Positions 16,589-23,430 of a stretch of DNA of 64,000 bases are shown here, in pieces. The position numbers and the translations under genes were made by a program. The notes below the pieces were generated by a model. The model was not told the origin of the DNA and searched no databases. It saw nothing but the letters and a program-made list of their open reading frames with translations. Origin of the DNA: JAPHSX01 sp041554195 (GTDB taxonomy: Bacteria; Pseudomonadota; Gammaproteobacteria; Thiohalomonadales; Thiohalomonadaceae); contig JBFFMJ010000008.1 in NCBI GenBank assembly GCA_041554195.1, positions 1 to 64,000 on the forward strand, given 5' to 3'. The stretch's first letter is position 1, and every line of letters begins with the position of its first letter.

Positions 16589-16768
16589 TTAAAGGATAGC
16601 TGCTCTAAACACGAAAGCGATATTTCTGGCATCTGTTTGTGCCATTGAGTCGTTGGCCTTGGCGCGGTACTCATTAAACTGTGGTATGGCGACAGCGGCT
16701 AGCACACCGATGATAGCCACTACAATCATTAGTTCTATTAAGGTAAAGCCTCGTGAGTATTTTATCAT
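16589..16768 (-). CDS. Second mini-pilin (headless type IV pilin, 59 residues)
   Basis: A 59-residue type IV pilin that consists only of leader and N-terminal helix. The leader is MIKYSRG, then FTLIELMIVVAIIGVLAAVA, IPQFNEYRAKANDS and a short tail RNIAFVFRAAIL; the mature form has 52 residues with Glu at position 5. It ends where ordinary pilins begin their globular head. The form and sequence resemble Geobacter PilA-N (IPQFSAYRVKA). A good ribosome site (GGAG) lies about 10 bases upstream. It shares about the first 34 mature residues with the mini-pilin at 17381-17560 but has a different tail with two extra Phe. A terminator-like palindrome separates it from the gene upstream. The gene is too short for default gene callers. 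Confidence 0.88.
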   Translation of the reverse strand: MIKYSRGFTLIELMIVVAIIGVLAAVAIPQFNEYRAKANDSMAQTDARNIAFVFRAAIL

Positions 16769-16787
16769 GTCTGTCTCCGCTAACGAA

Positions 16788-16821
16788 AAAAAACCGGAAG
16801 TAGCTATACCCCCGGTTTTTT
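16788..16821 (-). terminator. Bidirectional terminator between the secreted protein and the second mini-pilin
   Basis: AAAAAACCGG and CCGGTTTTTT form a 10-bp inverted repeat around a 14-base loop, with A and T tracts on the outside so that it could act in both directions. It follows the stop of the six-cysteine protein and precedes the second mini-pilin by about 20 bases, so it should attenuate that gene or separate it from the sigma-54 transcript. Confidence 0.7.
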
Positions 16822-16899
16822 ATGGTCTCAGCAATCACTATCAATTAACGTCTTCAGCTGTTTGCGAGGAAGTTATCCCGCATATCTGAAGGGACATAA

Positions 16900-17352
16900 T
16901 TAATTGAAGTGGCCAAGTGCGGTAACGGTGCCATCGGCACAGGCTCCGCCCAGAACTGCTGGGGCAACTGAACCACCGGTGCTGCTGGCAACAAATGCAC
17001 GAAAATCGGCAATGTCAAAGGTGTCGGTTGTAGCTGCACATGAGGTGTCATTCCACTGTGAGCTGCCGTCTGCGTTGGTACCGGTTACCTGGCATGTCAG
17101 GGTAGTGGCCTTTCTGCTGCCAGCCTTATGACATGCTGCTACCTTGATAGAGTTGAGAATTAGGTCGCACTGGTAGCCGCCGAATACATTTTTTGACAAA
17201 TTGAGCGTAACGGGCTCACTCAGAAGTTCGCAGCCGGTAGCATCATTAGGAATTGCAGTACCACTAACTATAGCGGTTCCTGCAGCTGTAGCAGCGAATG
17301 AGGTCATCATGCCTGCAGCAGCAACTAACATAGTATAGATAATCTTTTTCAT
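16900..17352 (-). CDS. Secreted six-cysteine protein, candidate separate pilin head domain (PilA-C-like)
   Basis: A 150-residue protein with a Sec signal peptide (MKKIIYTMLVAAAGMMTSFA, cleavage likely near AATA-AG, residue 24) and no prepilin motif. The mature part has six cysteines (41, 62, 74, 87, 105, 138), enough for three disulfides, is rich in Thr, Ala and Gly, and is predicted to be beta-rich. It starts 28 bases after the first mini-pilin with a perfect AAGGAGA ribosome site. In Geobacter the headless pilin PilA-N is followed by a separately encoded secreted partner PilA-C; this gene has the same order and properties. Homology to PilA-C is inference from architecture, not from recognised sequence. 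Confidence 0.75.
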   Translation of the reverse strand: MKKIIYTMLVAAAGMMTSFAATAAGTAIVSGTAIPNDATGCELLSEPVTLNLSKNVFGGYQCDLILNSIKVAACHKAGSRKATTLTCQVTGTNADGSSQWNDTSCAATTDTFDIADFRAFVASSTGGSVAPAVLGGACADGTVTALGHFN

Positions 17353-17380
17353 GGGTATCTCCTTAAAATTCGGACTGGTG

Positions 17381-17560
17381 TTACAGCTGGGCAGCAGTCA
17401 TAACGGTGATGTTGTTCTTGGCATCGGCGTTGGCGGTTGAGTCATTGGCCTTGGCGCGGTACTCGTTGAACTGCGGAATAGCTACGGCGGCCAGAATGCC
17501 GATAATCGCAACTACGATCATCAATTCAATAAGGGTGAAACCCTTTTGCATCTTTTTCAT
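17381..17560 (-). CDS. pilA: First mini-pilin (headless type IV pilin, PilA-N-like, 59 residues)
   Basis: A 59-residue class IVa pilin lacking a head domain: leader MKKMQKG, then FTLIELMIVVAIIGILAAVA, IPQFNEYRAKANDS and the tail TANADAKNNITVMTAAQL. The mature chain has 52 residues with Phe1 and Glu5. It has a CGGAGAA ribosome site 8-14 bases before ATG. It is the first gene after a sigma-54 promoter (17641-17656) and lies between pilR and the secreted six-cysteine gene, the position of the main pilin gene pilA in Geobacter and Myxococcus. Aromatic residues in the mature chain are few (Phe1, Phe24, Tyr27), so conductivity should not be assumed. Likely the major fibre subunit. Confidence 0.9.
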   Translation of the reverse strand: MKKMQKGFTLIELMIVVAIIGILAAVAIPQFNEYRAKANDSTANADAKNNITVMTAAQL

Positions 17561-17640
17561 ATCGATTCTCCGGTTGGTTTTTCAGTTGGTTAACTCCCTT
17601 CAAGCTTTCTCAGCGTAAAGGTTGTACTCGAGTTAACTTA

Positions 17641-17656
17641 AGCACACTGTGTGCCA
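17641..17656 (-). promoter_or_regulatory. Sigma-54 (RpoN) promoter of the mini-pilin operon
   Basis: On the minus strand TGGCAC-N5-GTGCT gives the invariant GG and GC separated by exactly 10 bases. Transcription should start near 17630, about 70 bases before the first mini-pilin. PilR, the adjacent gene product, is a sigma-54 activator, which supports this assignment. Confidence 0.88.
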
Positions 17657-17761
17657 ATACTATTATTGCTTGAACGATACAAATTATTGAGAGGCTCGTC
17701 ACAATTAGGCTCTGTTTTTCATCTTTTTGAGTGAAACCAGTTCTTACCTTTTTTTGTGTGT

Positions 17762-17796
17762 TGACAAAAAACGTCAGCACATGACGTATGTGGTCA
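17762..17796 (-). promoter_or_regulatory. Two TGAC-N7-GTCA dyads, candidate PilR enhancer sites
   Basis: Two inverted repeats of identical geometry, TGAC-N7-GTCA at 17762-17776 and 17782-17796, have centres 20 bp apart (two helical turns). They lie about 125-150 bp upstream of the sigma-54 -12 element, the usual distance for an NtrC-family enhancer. The spacers differ (AAAAAAC and GTATGTG), so the conserved half-sites stand out. Confidence 0.7.
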
Positions 17797-17889
17797 CAAA
17801 TAGGTCGTTTCTTTAATTTTCTTGCCTTTGATCCAAGGTCGATGCATTGATGTTATTGGCTAGTGGAGGGGGAAGAGTCTGTAGAAGGC

Positions 17890-19251
17890 TTAGTTCAGCC
17901 CTAGTTTCTGTAAGCGGTAGCGCAGGGAGCGGAAGGAGATCCCCAGTTCTTTGGCTGCAGCTGTTTTGTTGTGCTTGCTTGTCTGCAGGGCTTTTTCGAT
18001 GAGTTGTCGCTCGATTTCTTCCAGGTATTCCTCAAGGTTCTGCCCATCCAGTTGCGGATCACCCTGAGATTGGGCTTTGTAACTGTTGCAGGGTAACAGC
18101 AGATCATCCTCATTCAGGCTATCCCCCTCGCGCAGGGTGAGGGCTCGTTCAAGAATATTCTCCAGTTCACGTACATTGCCGTTGAAGGGGTGGTGTTGGA
18201 GTGCGTTCATTGCTCCTTTGGTGAGGGTAGGTGGGGTGATATCCATTTGTGAGGCAAGACGCTTGGTGATCTGTTCCACCAGCAGCGGGATATCTTCAGG
18301 CCGCTCTCTGAGGCCGGGGATATGCAGTTCGATAACGTTGATACGAAAAAAGAGGTCTTCACGGAAAGTGCCGTTGGCTACCAGCTCGGCCAGATTCTTG
18401 TGGGTTGCACTGAGAATACGTATATCAATATGGTGCTCCTGCTGTGCTCCGACCTGGCGTATGGCCTTCTCCTGAATAGCCCGCAATAGTTTCACCTGCA
18501 TTTCTAGTGGTAGGTCTGCTACTTCATCGAGAAACAGGGTGCCGCCATTGGCAGCCTGAAACAGGCCGTCCTTGTCGCTCTGTGCGCCGGTAAAACTCCC
18601 CTTTTTGTGGCCGAAGAATTCACTCTCCATTAACTCTGAGGGGATGGCGCCGCAGTTTACGGCGATAAAGGGCATATCGGCGCGCGGTCCCTGTGCGTGG
18701 ATCAAACGGGCCACCAGCTCCTTGCCGGTACCCGATTCACCGCTGATGTAGACCGGTGCCTGACTACGTGCCAGTTTGCGGATCATCTGGCGGATAGACT
18801 CAATGGCCTGGGATTCTCCCAGCAGTTGTAGTTCGTTGCCGGGGCTACCAGTTGTTGTACTGGCGCTGCCCTTCAGACGTAAGGCGCTATTCACCAGTTC
18901 GCGCAGGTCCTGCAGCTCTACCGGTTTGTTGAGAAAGTCAAAGGCTCCTGCCTTGAGTGCCTCAATGGCGATGTCCATATTGCCGTGGGCGGAGATCATG
19001 GCGACGGGCAGCTCTGGGTGGTGATGCTGGATGTGGCGGATCAGTTCAATGCCGTTGCCATCGGGTAGGCGCATGTCAGTGAGGCAGAGGTCAAATTCAT
19101 GTTGCTTGAGCAGCTTGCGTGCCTGCGCCACGGTCTCCGCCTCGCTGCTACGTATATCCATGCGCGACAGGGTGAGTGCCAGTAGTTCGCGAATATCAGG
19201 CTCGTCATCGACGATCAGGGCGTGGGGCTGTGATGGTATGTTTTTGGGCAT
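17890..19251 (-). CDS. pilR: Sigma-54-dependent response regulator PilR
   Basis: NtrC-family regulator of 453 residues that activates pilin transcription. A receiver domain (residues 9-125, phosphorylatable Asp59 in CLTDMRLPDG, Lys109) is followed by an AAA+ domain (Walker A GESGTGKE at 171-178, the sigma-54 contact loop GSFTGA at 218-223, a Ser variant of GAFTGA) and a Fis-type HTH at the C-terminus (NKTAAAKELGISFRSLRYRL). It lies 2 bases after pilS and upstream of the mini-pilins, as in Pseudomonas, Myxococcus and Geobacter. The Ser in GSFTGA is a tolerated variant in the family. Name supported by domain order, sequence and context. Confidence 0.95.
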   Translation of the reverse strand: MPKNIPSQPHALIVDDEPDIRELLALTLSRMDIRSSEAETVAQARKLLKQHEFDLCLTDMRLPDGNGIELIRHIQHHHPELPVAMISAHGNMDIAIEALKAGAFDFLNKPVELQDLRELVNSALRLKGSASTTTGSPGNELQLLGESQAIESIRQMIRKLARSQAPVYISGESGTGKELVARLIHAQGPRADMPFIAVNCGAIPSELMESEFFGHKKGSFTGAQSDKDGLFQAANGGTLFLDEVADLPLEMQVKLLRAIQEKAIRQVGAQQEHHIDIRILSATHKNLAELVANGTFREDLFFRINVIELHIPGLRERPEDIPLLVEQITKRLASQMDITPPTLTKGAMNALQHHPFNGNVRELENILERALTLREGDSLNEDDLLLPCNSYKAQSQGDPQLDGQNLEEYLEEIERQLIEKALQTSKHNKTAAAKELGISFRSLRYRLQKLGLN

Positions 19252-19253
19252 GG

Positions 19254-20897
19254 TTATTCGATAGTAGTGCGCTGTTTGGCAAAGTGTAAGCGAAAGCGGC
19301 TGCAGCTCTCTTCGTCAGGCTCATAACGCAATTTGGCATGGTTACACACCGCCAGCTCCTGTGCGATGTAGAGTCCCAGCCCGGTGCCACTGCTCTCGGT
19401 GGTAAAGAAGGGCTCGAAGATATGGCTGCGGGCCTCTTCCGGTATGCCGGGGCCGTGATCGATGATATCGAGGTAGCCCCACTCCTCGTTCTGGCTGTCG
19501 GCAACAAGCTCTACCTTGGGGTTGGGGGTATTGCCCGCGTGGCGCAGGCCATTTTGACACAGGTTGGTGAGGATCTGGCGCAGGTGAACGGGGTCAAAGT
19601 AGAGCTGCAGTGCCTCTCCTTTACAGCGCCAGCGGATGGCGTTTTTTTCCTGGCCTTCGCCCTGCAGAAATTCGCTGCAGAATTCATCAAGCCAGGGGGC
19701 CAGTTCAAACTGTTCGCCATGTGACTTGTCGCGGCGCCCCAGTTTCAATACATCCTCGATGATGGTGTTAATACGCTGGCTATGATTTTTAATGATTTCG
19801 GTGAGCCGTTGATCGGCCTCGCTATGCTCCGGGGCCTCGGCCAGCAGGTCGGCGGCATGGCTGATGGCGCCCAGGGGGTTTCGGATCTCATGGGCGATAC
19901 TGGCAGTTAGGCGGCCGAGAGAGACGAGTTTGAGCTGCTGTGCCTGATGGGTGGCGATACTGGCATCCTCAAGGAAGATCAGGGTACCGCCGGGATTATC
20001 GATACCTATCTTCAGAAACTGCGGGAGTAGCTCGTGATTACTGTGGCCAGGGCTCAGGGTGGAGCCTAGCCCTAGCTGACCCTGTTTCCACAGTTCAAGT
20101 TGGCTCTTGAGCTCGGGGCAGTACTGGGCCAGCTGTGAGTGGGCGGGGACCATGGGGCTGCCGAGTAAGCGCCATGCCGCGCTATTGATCAGGCGCACCC
20201 TGCTCTCGTGGTCCACCACCAAAACCCCGGTACGCATTTGCTGAATGGTGTATTCGGTAAGTTGTGCCATGTTGGCTAGATCAAGGCTACGTTGCGCCGC
20301 CAGCTCCTCACTTTCACGGGCCCGCCTAGCTAGGATATGGGCGATGATGGCCGTGGTGAAAAGAGCGATACCGAGAATGCCAGCCTGGGGGTAGCTGATG
20401 CTTGCGCCACTCAGGGTAAGAAAGGCGAGGGTCTCTTCGCTGAGTAGTGCAAGTGAGGCAATAGCGGCAAACAGCAGTGGCTCACGCCCTGCCGAGAGCA
20501 TACTTGCGAAGGCGGTGGTGACGATAAGCAGCATGCCGATGCCACTGGCGACGCCGCCGCTGCTGTAGAGCAGGATGGTGATAAAGGCGATATCTGCCAG
20601 CACATGGATATTCCGCTGCCAGGTGAAGCTGGGACGGCGCTTGATGATGAATACCATGGCCAGCAGGCTGAAGCTAAGATAGCCGAGGCTGCTCAGGTAG
20701 AATAGTTTAGGCAGCATCATACCCATTGGTGGTGGCAGGGCTCCGCCATTAAGGTGGTAGATCAGGATCAACAGGGCGGCGAGGGTAAAACGGTAGAGAT
20801 TGAAAAAGCGTAGAGGTCGCCAGGTCTTGTCGACACCGCTCCCCATGGGGGGGGCGCTTCTGCTAAAAAGCAGGGACAGACTGCGGCTATCGGCCAT
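19254..20897 (-). CDS. pilS: Sensor histidine kinase PilS
   Basis: A 547-residue inner-membrane histidine kinase paired with PilR. The N-terminal sensor has about six membrane segments between residues 35 and 190, as in Pseudomonas PilS, in which pilin in the membrane is sensed. A PAS-like region spans about 205-320. The H-box is IAHEIRNPLGAISHAADLL with His336; the N-box is LTNLCQNGLRHAG; G-boxes are DHGPGIP and GTGLGLYIAQEL. Its start codon overlaps the stop of the upstream small gene (TAATG). The two-base gap to pilR indicates co-translation. Confidence 0.94.
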   Translation of the reverse strand: MADSRSLSLLFSRSAPPMGSGVDKTWRPLRFFNLYRFTLAALLILIYHLNGGALPPPMGMMLPKLFYLSSLGYLSFSLLAMVFIIKRRPSFTWQRNIHVLADIAFITILLYSSGGVASGIGMLLIVTTAFASMLSAGREPLLFAAIASLALLSEETLAFLTLSGASISYPQAGILGIALFTTAIIAHILARRARESEELAAQRSLDLANMAQLTEYTIQQMRTGVLVVDHESRVRLINSAAWRLLGSPMVPAHSQLAQYCPELKSQLELWKQGQLGLGSTLSPGHSNHELLPQFLKIGIDNPGGTLIFLEDASIATHQAQQLKLVSLGRLTASIAHEIRNPLGAISHAADLLAEAPEHSEADQRLTEIIKNHSQRINTIIEDVLKLGRRDKSHGEQFELAPWLDEFCSEFLQGEGQEKNAIRWRCKGEALQLYFDPVHLRQILTNLCQNGLRHAGNTPNPKVELVADSQNEEWGYLDIIDHGPGIPEEARSHIFEPFFTTESSGTGLGLYIAQELAVCNHAKLRYEPDEESCSRFRLHFAKQRTTIE

Positions 20898-21148
20898 TAC
20901 TCATCCCGTTCCCAGCTATCCGCGGCATCCCGGTGCTCTTCGCAGCAGTAGTATTTGTCACCCTTTATATGGGCCTGCTCCTGCGGAACATGCAGTCCGC
21001 ACTGCTCGCAGCGCACCATGGTACCTTCCAGCGGCGGAGAGTCGCGCCGTGCAGGCTGGCGCGCCTTGCTCAGCAGGGCGAGGATCAGGCGGTAGAGGAG
21101 CCAGAAGATGACGGCGATGGCAATTAGGCGAATCAAGTTCATCGACAT
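20897..21148 (-). CDS. PP0621-family small membrane protein
   Basis: An 83-residue protein with one N-terminal membrane helix (LIRLIAIAVIFWLLYRLILAL) and a C-terminal zinc-ribbon-like part, MVRCEQCGLHVPQEQAH ... YYCCEEHRDA, with CxxC and CC pairs. This is the pattern of the PP0621 family, often found just upstream of pilS in Gammaproteobacteria. Function unknown; the position suggests a link to pilS expression or signalling. It overlaps pilS by one base. Confidence 0.8.
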   Translation of the reverse strand: MSMNLIRLIAIAVIFWLLYRLILALLSKARQPARRDSPPLEGTMVRCEQCGLHVPQEQAHIKGDKYYCCEEHRDAADSWERDE

Positions 21149-21225
21149 TATTCACAGTTAAGGACTGTGCATTGTATCGGTAAGGGGGCCGCCGCGACAA
21201 ACATCGTTTTGCGCCGCGGCGCGGT

Positions 21226-21254
21226 TTGCTCCACAATATGCGCCGTTTTGTAAT
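21226..21254 (+). promoter_or_regulatory. Candidate sigma-70 promoter of sucCD
   Basis: TTGCTC (21226-21231), a 17-base spacer and TGTAAT (21249-21254) precede sucC, with the ribosome site GGGGGAAG at 21270-21277. The -10 matches five of six positions; the -35 only three. Confidence 0.45.
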
Positions 21255-21280
21255 TTGCAGAAAACCCCAGGGGGGAAGTG

Positions 21281-22450
21281 ATGAATCTCCACGAATATCA
21301 GGCGAAGGGTGTGTTTGCCGAGTACGGTATCCCGGTACCGCAGGGCCAGGTGGCCGGTAGTGTGACGGAGGCCGAGCATGCGGCGCAGGCACTGGGTGGC
21401 GAGCGCTGGGTGGTGAAGGCGCAGGTACACGCCGGCGGCCGTGGCAAGGCGGGCGGTGTTAAGCTGGTCAGCTCGATGGGAGAGCTGAAGTCCGAGGCGG
21501 ACCGCCTGCTGGGCGGCCGTCTGGTGACCCACCAGAGCGGTGCCGAGGGGCAGCCGATTAATCAGGTATTGATTGAGGGTGTCAGCGATATCGCCCGTGA
21601 ACTCTACCTCAGCGTGGTGGTGGACCGCGGCTGTCGCCGCGTGGTCTTTATGGCCTCTACCGAGGGGGGGATGGATATCGAAGAGGTCGCCGCTAATACC
21701 CCTGAGAAGATTATCTCTGTTTCGGTAAATCCCGTCGTTGGCCTGCAGGCCTACCAGACCCGCCAGGTCGCCTTCGCCCTGGGGCTGGAAGGGACTCAGG
21801 TGCGTGAGCTGGGTGGCATAATGATGTCGCTCTACAAGCTGTTTACCGAGCGTGATGCCTCGATGCTCGAGATCAACCCGCTGGTAGTGACCGGTGAGGG
21901 ACACCTGATTGCCCTCGATGCCAAGGTTAATCTGGATGAGAGCGCCCTCTACCGTCAGCCGGAGATGGCCAAGCTGCGCGATGCCAGCCAGGAGGACGAG
22001 GCGGAGTACCGTGCCAAGCAGCACGACCTCAACTACGTGCGCCTCGATGGCAACATCGGCTGTATGGTTAACGGTGCGGGCCTCGCCATGGCCACCATGG
22101 ACCTGATTAAGCTGACCGGCGGTGACCCGGCTAACTTCCTCGACGTCGGTGGCGGCACCACCGCCGAGAAGGTGGCCGAGGCGTTCAAGCTGATCCTCTC
22201 CGATGAGAAGGTGGAGGCGATCCTGGTCAACATCTTCGGCGGTATCGTGCGCTGTGACCTTATCGCCGAGGGCATTATCGCCGCAGTGAAAGAGGTCGAT
22301 GCCGAGGTGCCGGTGGTGGTACGCCTTGAGGGTACCAACGTAGAGCTGGGTCGCAAGATGCTGGCCGAGAGCGGGCTGGCGATTGAGGCCACCGACCAAC
22401 TGACCGAGGCGGCCAAGATGGTGGTTGCCGCTGCCGGAGGAGCGAAATAA
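21281..22450 (+). CDS. sucC: Succinate-CoA ligase, beta subunit
   Basis: TCA-cycle enzyme converting succinyl-CoA to succinate with formation of ATP or GTP. The 389-residue protein begins MNLHEYQAKGVFAEYGIPVP, has the ATP-grasp segment VVKAQVHAGGRGKAGGVKLV, and the C-terminal ligase block GCMVNGAGLAMATMD with NFLDVGGG and NIFGGIVRCD. The ATG at 21281 follows GGGGGAAGTG; a GTG directly before it is in frame. The stop overlaps the sucD start (TAATG), showing coupled translation. Isolated from other TCA genes in this window. Confidence 0.98.
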   Translation: MNLHEYQAKGVFAEYGIPVPQGQVAGSVTEAEHAAQALGGERWVVKAQVHAGGRGKAGGVKLVSSMGELKSEADRLLGGRLVTHQSGAEGQPINQVLIEGVSDIARELYLSVVVDRGCRRVVFMASTEGGMDIEEVAANTPEKIISVSVNPVVGLQAYQTRQVAFALGLEGTQVRELGGIMMSLYKLFTERDASMLEINPLVVTGEGHLIALDAKVNLDESALYRQPEMAKLRDASQEDEAEYRAKQHDLNYVRLDGNIGCMVNGAGLAMATMDLIKLTGGDPANFLDVGGGTTAEKVAEAFKLILSDEKVEAILVNIFGGIVRCDLIAEGIIAAVKEVDAEVPVVVRLEGTNVELGRKMLAESGLAIEATDQLTEAAKMVVAAAGGAK

Positions 22451-23325
22451 TGGCGATTCTGATCGATAGAGACACCAAAGTCATCTGCCAGGGCTTCACC
22501 GGAAAGCAGGGCACTTTCCACTCCGAGCAGGCGATTGCCTATGGCACCAAAATGGTCGGCGGTGTCACCCCCGGCAAGGGCGGCACCACCCACCTCGACC
22601 TGCCCGTTTTCAACACCGTGCATGATGCGGTGCGCGAGACCGGTGCCGACGCCACTATGATCTATGTACCGGCCCCGTTTGCGGCGGATGCCATTCTTGA
22701 GGCGGCGGATGCCGGTATCGATACCATTGTCTGCATCACCGAGGGCATTCCGGTGATGGATATGCTGCGGGTTAAGGCAGCACTGAAGGGCTCCGATGTG
22801 CGCCTTATCGGCCCCAACTGCCCCGGCGTGATCTCCCCTGGCGAGTGCAAGATCGGCATCATGCCAGGCGCGATCCACCAGAAGGGCAAGATCGGCATCG
22901 TCTCGCGTTCCGGCACCCTCACCTATGAGGCGGTACACCAGACCACCCTGGCCGGTCTCGGCCAGTCCACCTGCGTCGGTATCGGTGGCGATCCGATCCA
23001 CGGTATGAGCTTCATCGACACCCTCTGCCTGTTCGAGCGCGACCCGCAGACCGAGGGCATCATCATGGTCGGCGAGATCGGCGGTACCGCCGAGGAAGAG
23101 GCCGCGGAGTTCATTGCCAAGCACATCAGCAAGCCGGTAGTCTCATATATCGCCGGTGTCACCGCCCCTCCCGGCAAGCGCATGGGCCACGCCGGTGCCA
23201 TTATTGCCGGTGGCAAGGGCACGGCGGATGAGAAGTTCGCCGCGCTGGAGAAGGCGGGTGTCTCGGTAGTGCGCTCCCCGGCCGAGCTGGGTGCCAAGAT
23301 GGCCGAGGTGCTGGCGGCATCCTAA
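22450..23325 (+). CDS. sucD: Succinate-CoA ligase, alpha subunit
   Basis: Alpha subunit of succinyl-CoA synthetase (291 residues), partner of SucC. The CoA-binding Rossmann part contains CQGFTGKQGTFHSEQAI, VTPGKGG and GPNCPGVISPGE. The phosphohistidine that carries the phosphoryl group is in the C-terminal block MGHAGAIIAGGKGTADEK. SRSGTLTYE and IGGDPIHG are further conserved stretches. It begins on the stop codon of sucC. A palindromic element without T-tract (23336-23404) follows. Confidence 0.98.
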   Translation: MAILIDRDTKVICQGFTGKQGTFHSEQAIAYGTKMVGGVTPGKGGTTHLDLPVFNTVHDAVRETGADATMIYVPAPFAADAILEAADAGIDTIVCITEGIPVMDMLRVKAALKGSDVRLIGPNCPGVISPGECKIGIMPGAIHQKGKIGIVSRSGTLTYEAVHQTTLAGLGQSTCVGIGGDPIHGMSFIDTLCLFERDPQTEGIIMVGEIGGTAEEEAAEFIAKHISKPVVSYIAGVTAPPGKRMGHAGAIIAGGKGTADEKFAALEKAGVSVVRSPAELGAKMAEVLAAS

Positions 23326-23335
23326 GCTATAAGGC

Positions 23336-23404
23336 GTAGGTCAGGTTGGCGCAATCGCGGCTACCTGACGGAGGTTGTCACGTAGCGACGGCAACGTGAC
23401 CTAC
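23336..23404. repeat. REP-like palindromic element
   Basis: Between sucD and nadE an outer inverted repeat GTAGGTCA/TGACCTAC (23336-23343 and 23397-23404) encloses two hairpins, GTCAGGT/ACCTGAC and GTCACGT/ACGTGAC. The GTAG start, short size and intergenic position resemble REP elements mobilised by RAYT transposases. I found no second copy by eye and no RAYT gene in the window. Confidence 0.5.
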
Positions 23405-23430
23405 ATGCTAACAAGGTGGGGCTAAAAGAG

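Noticed and set aside
21158..22399. Minus-strand open frame of 413 codons over sucC
   Set aside because: Antisense shadow of sucC without recognisable motifs or ribosome site.
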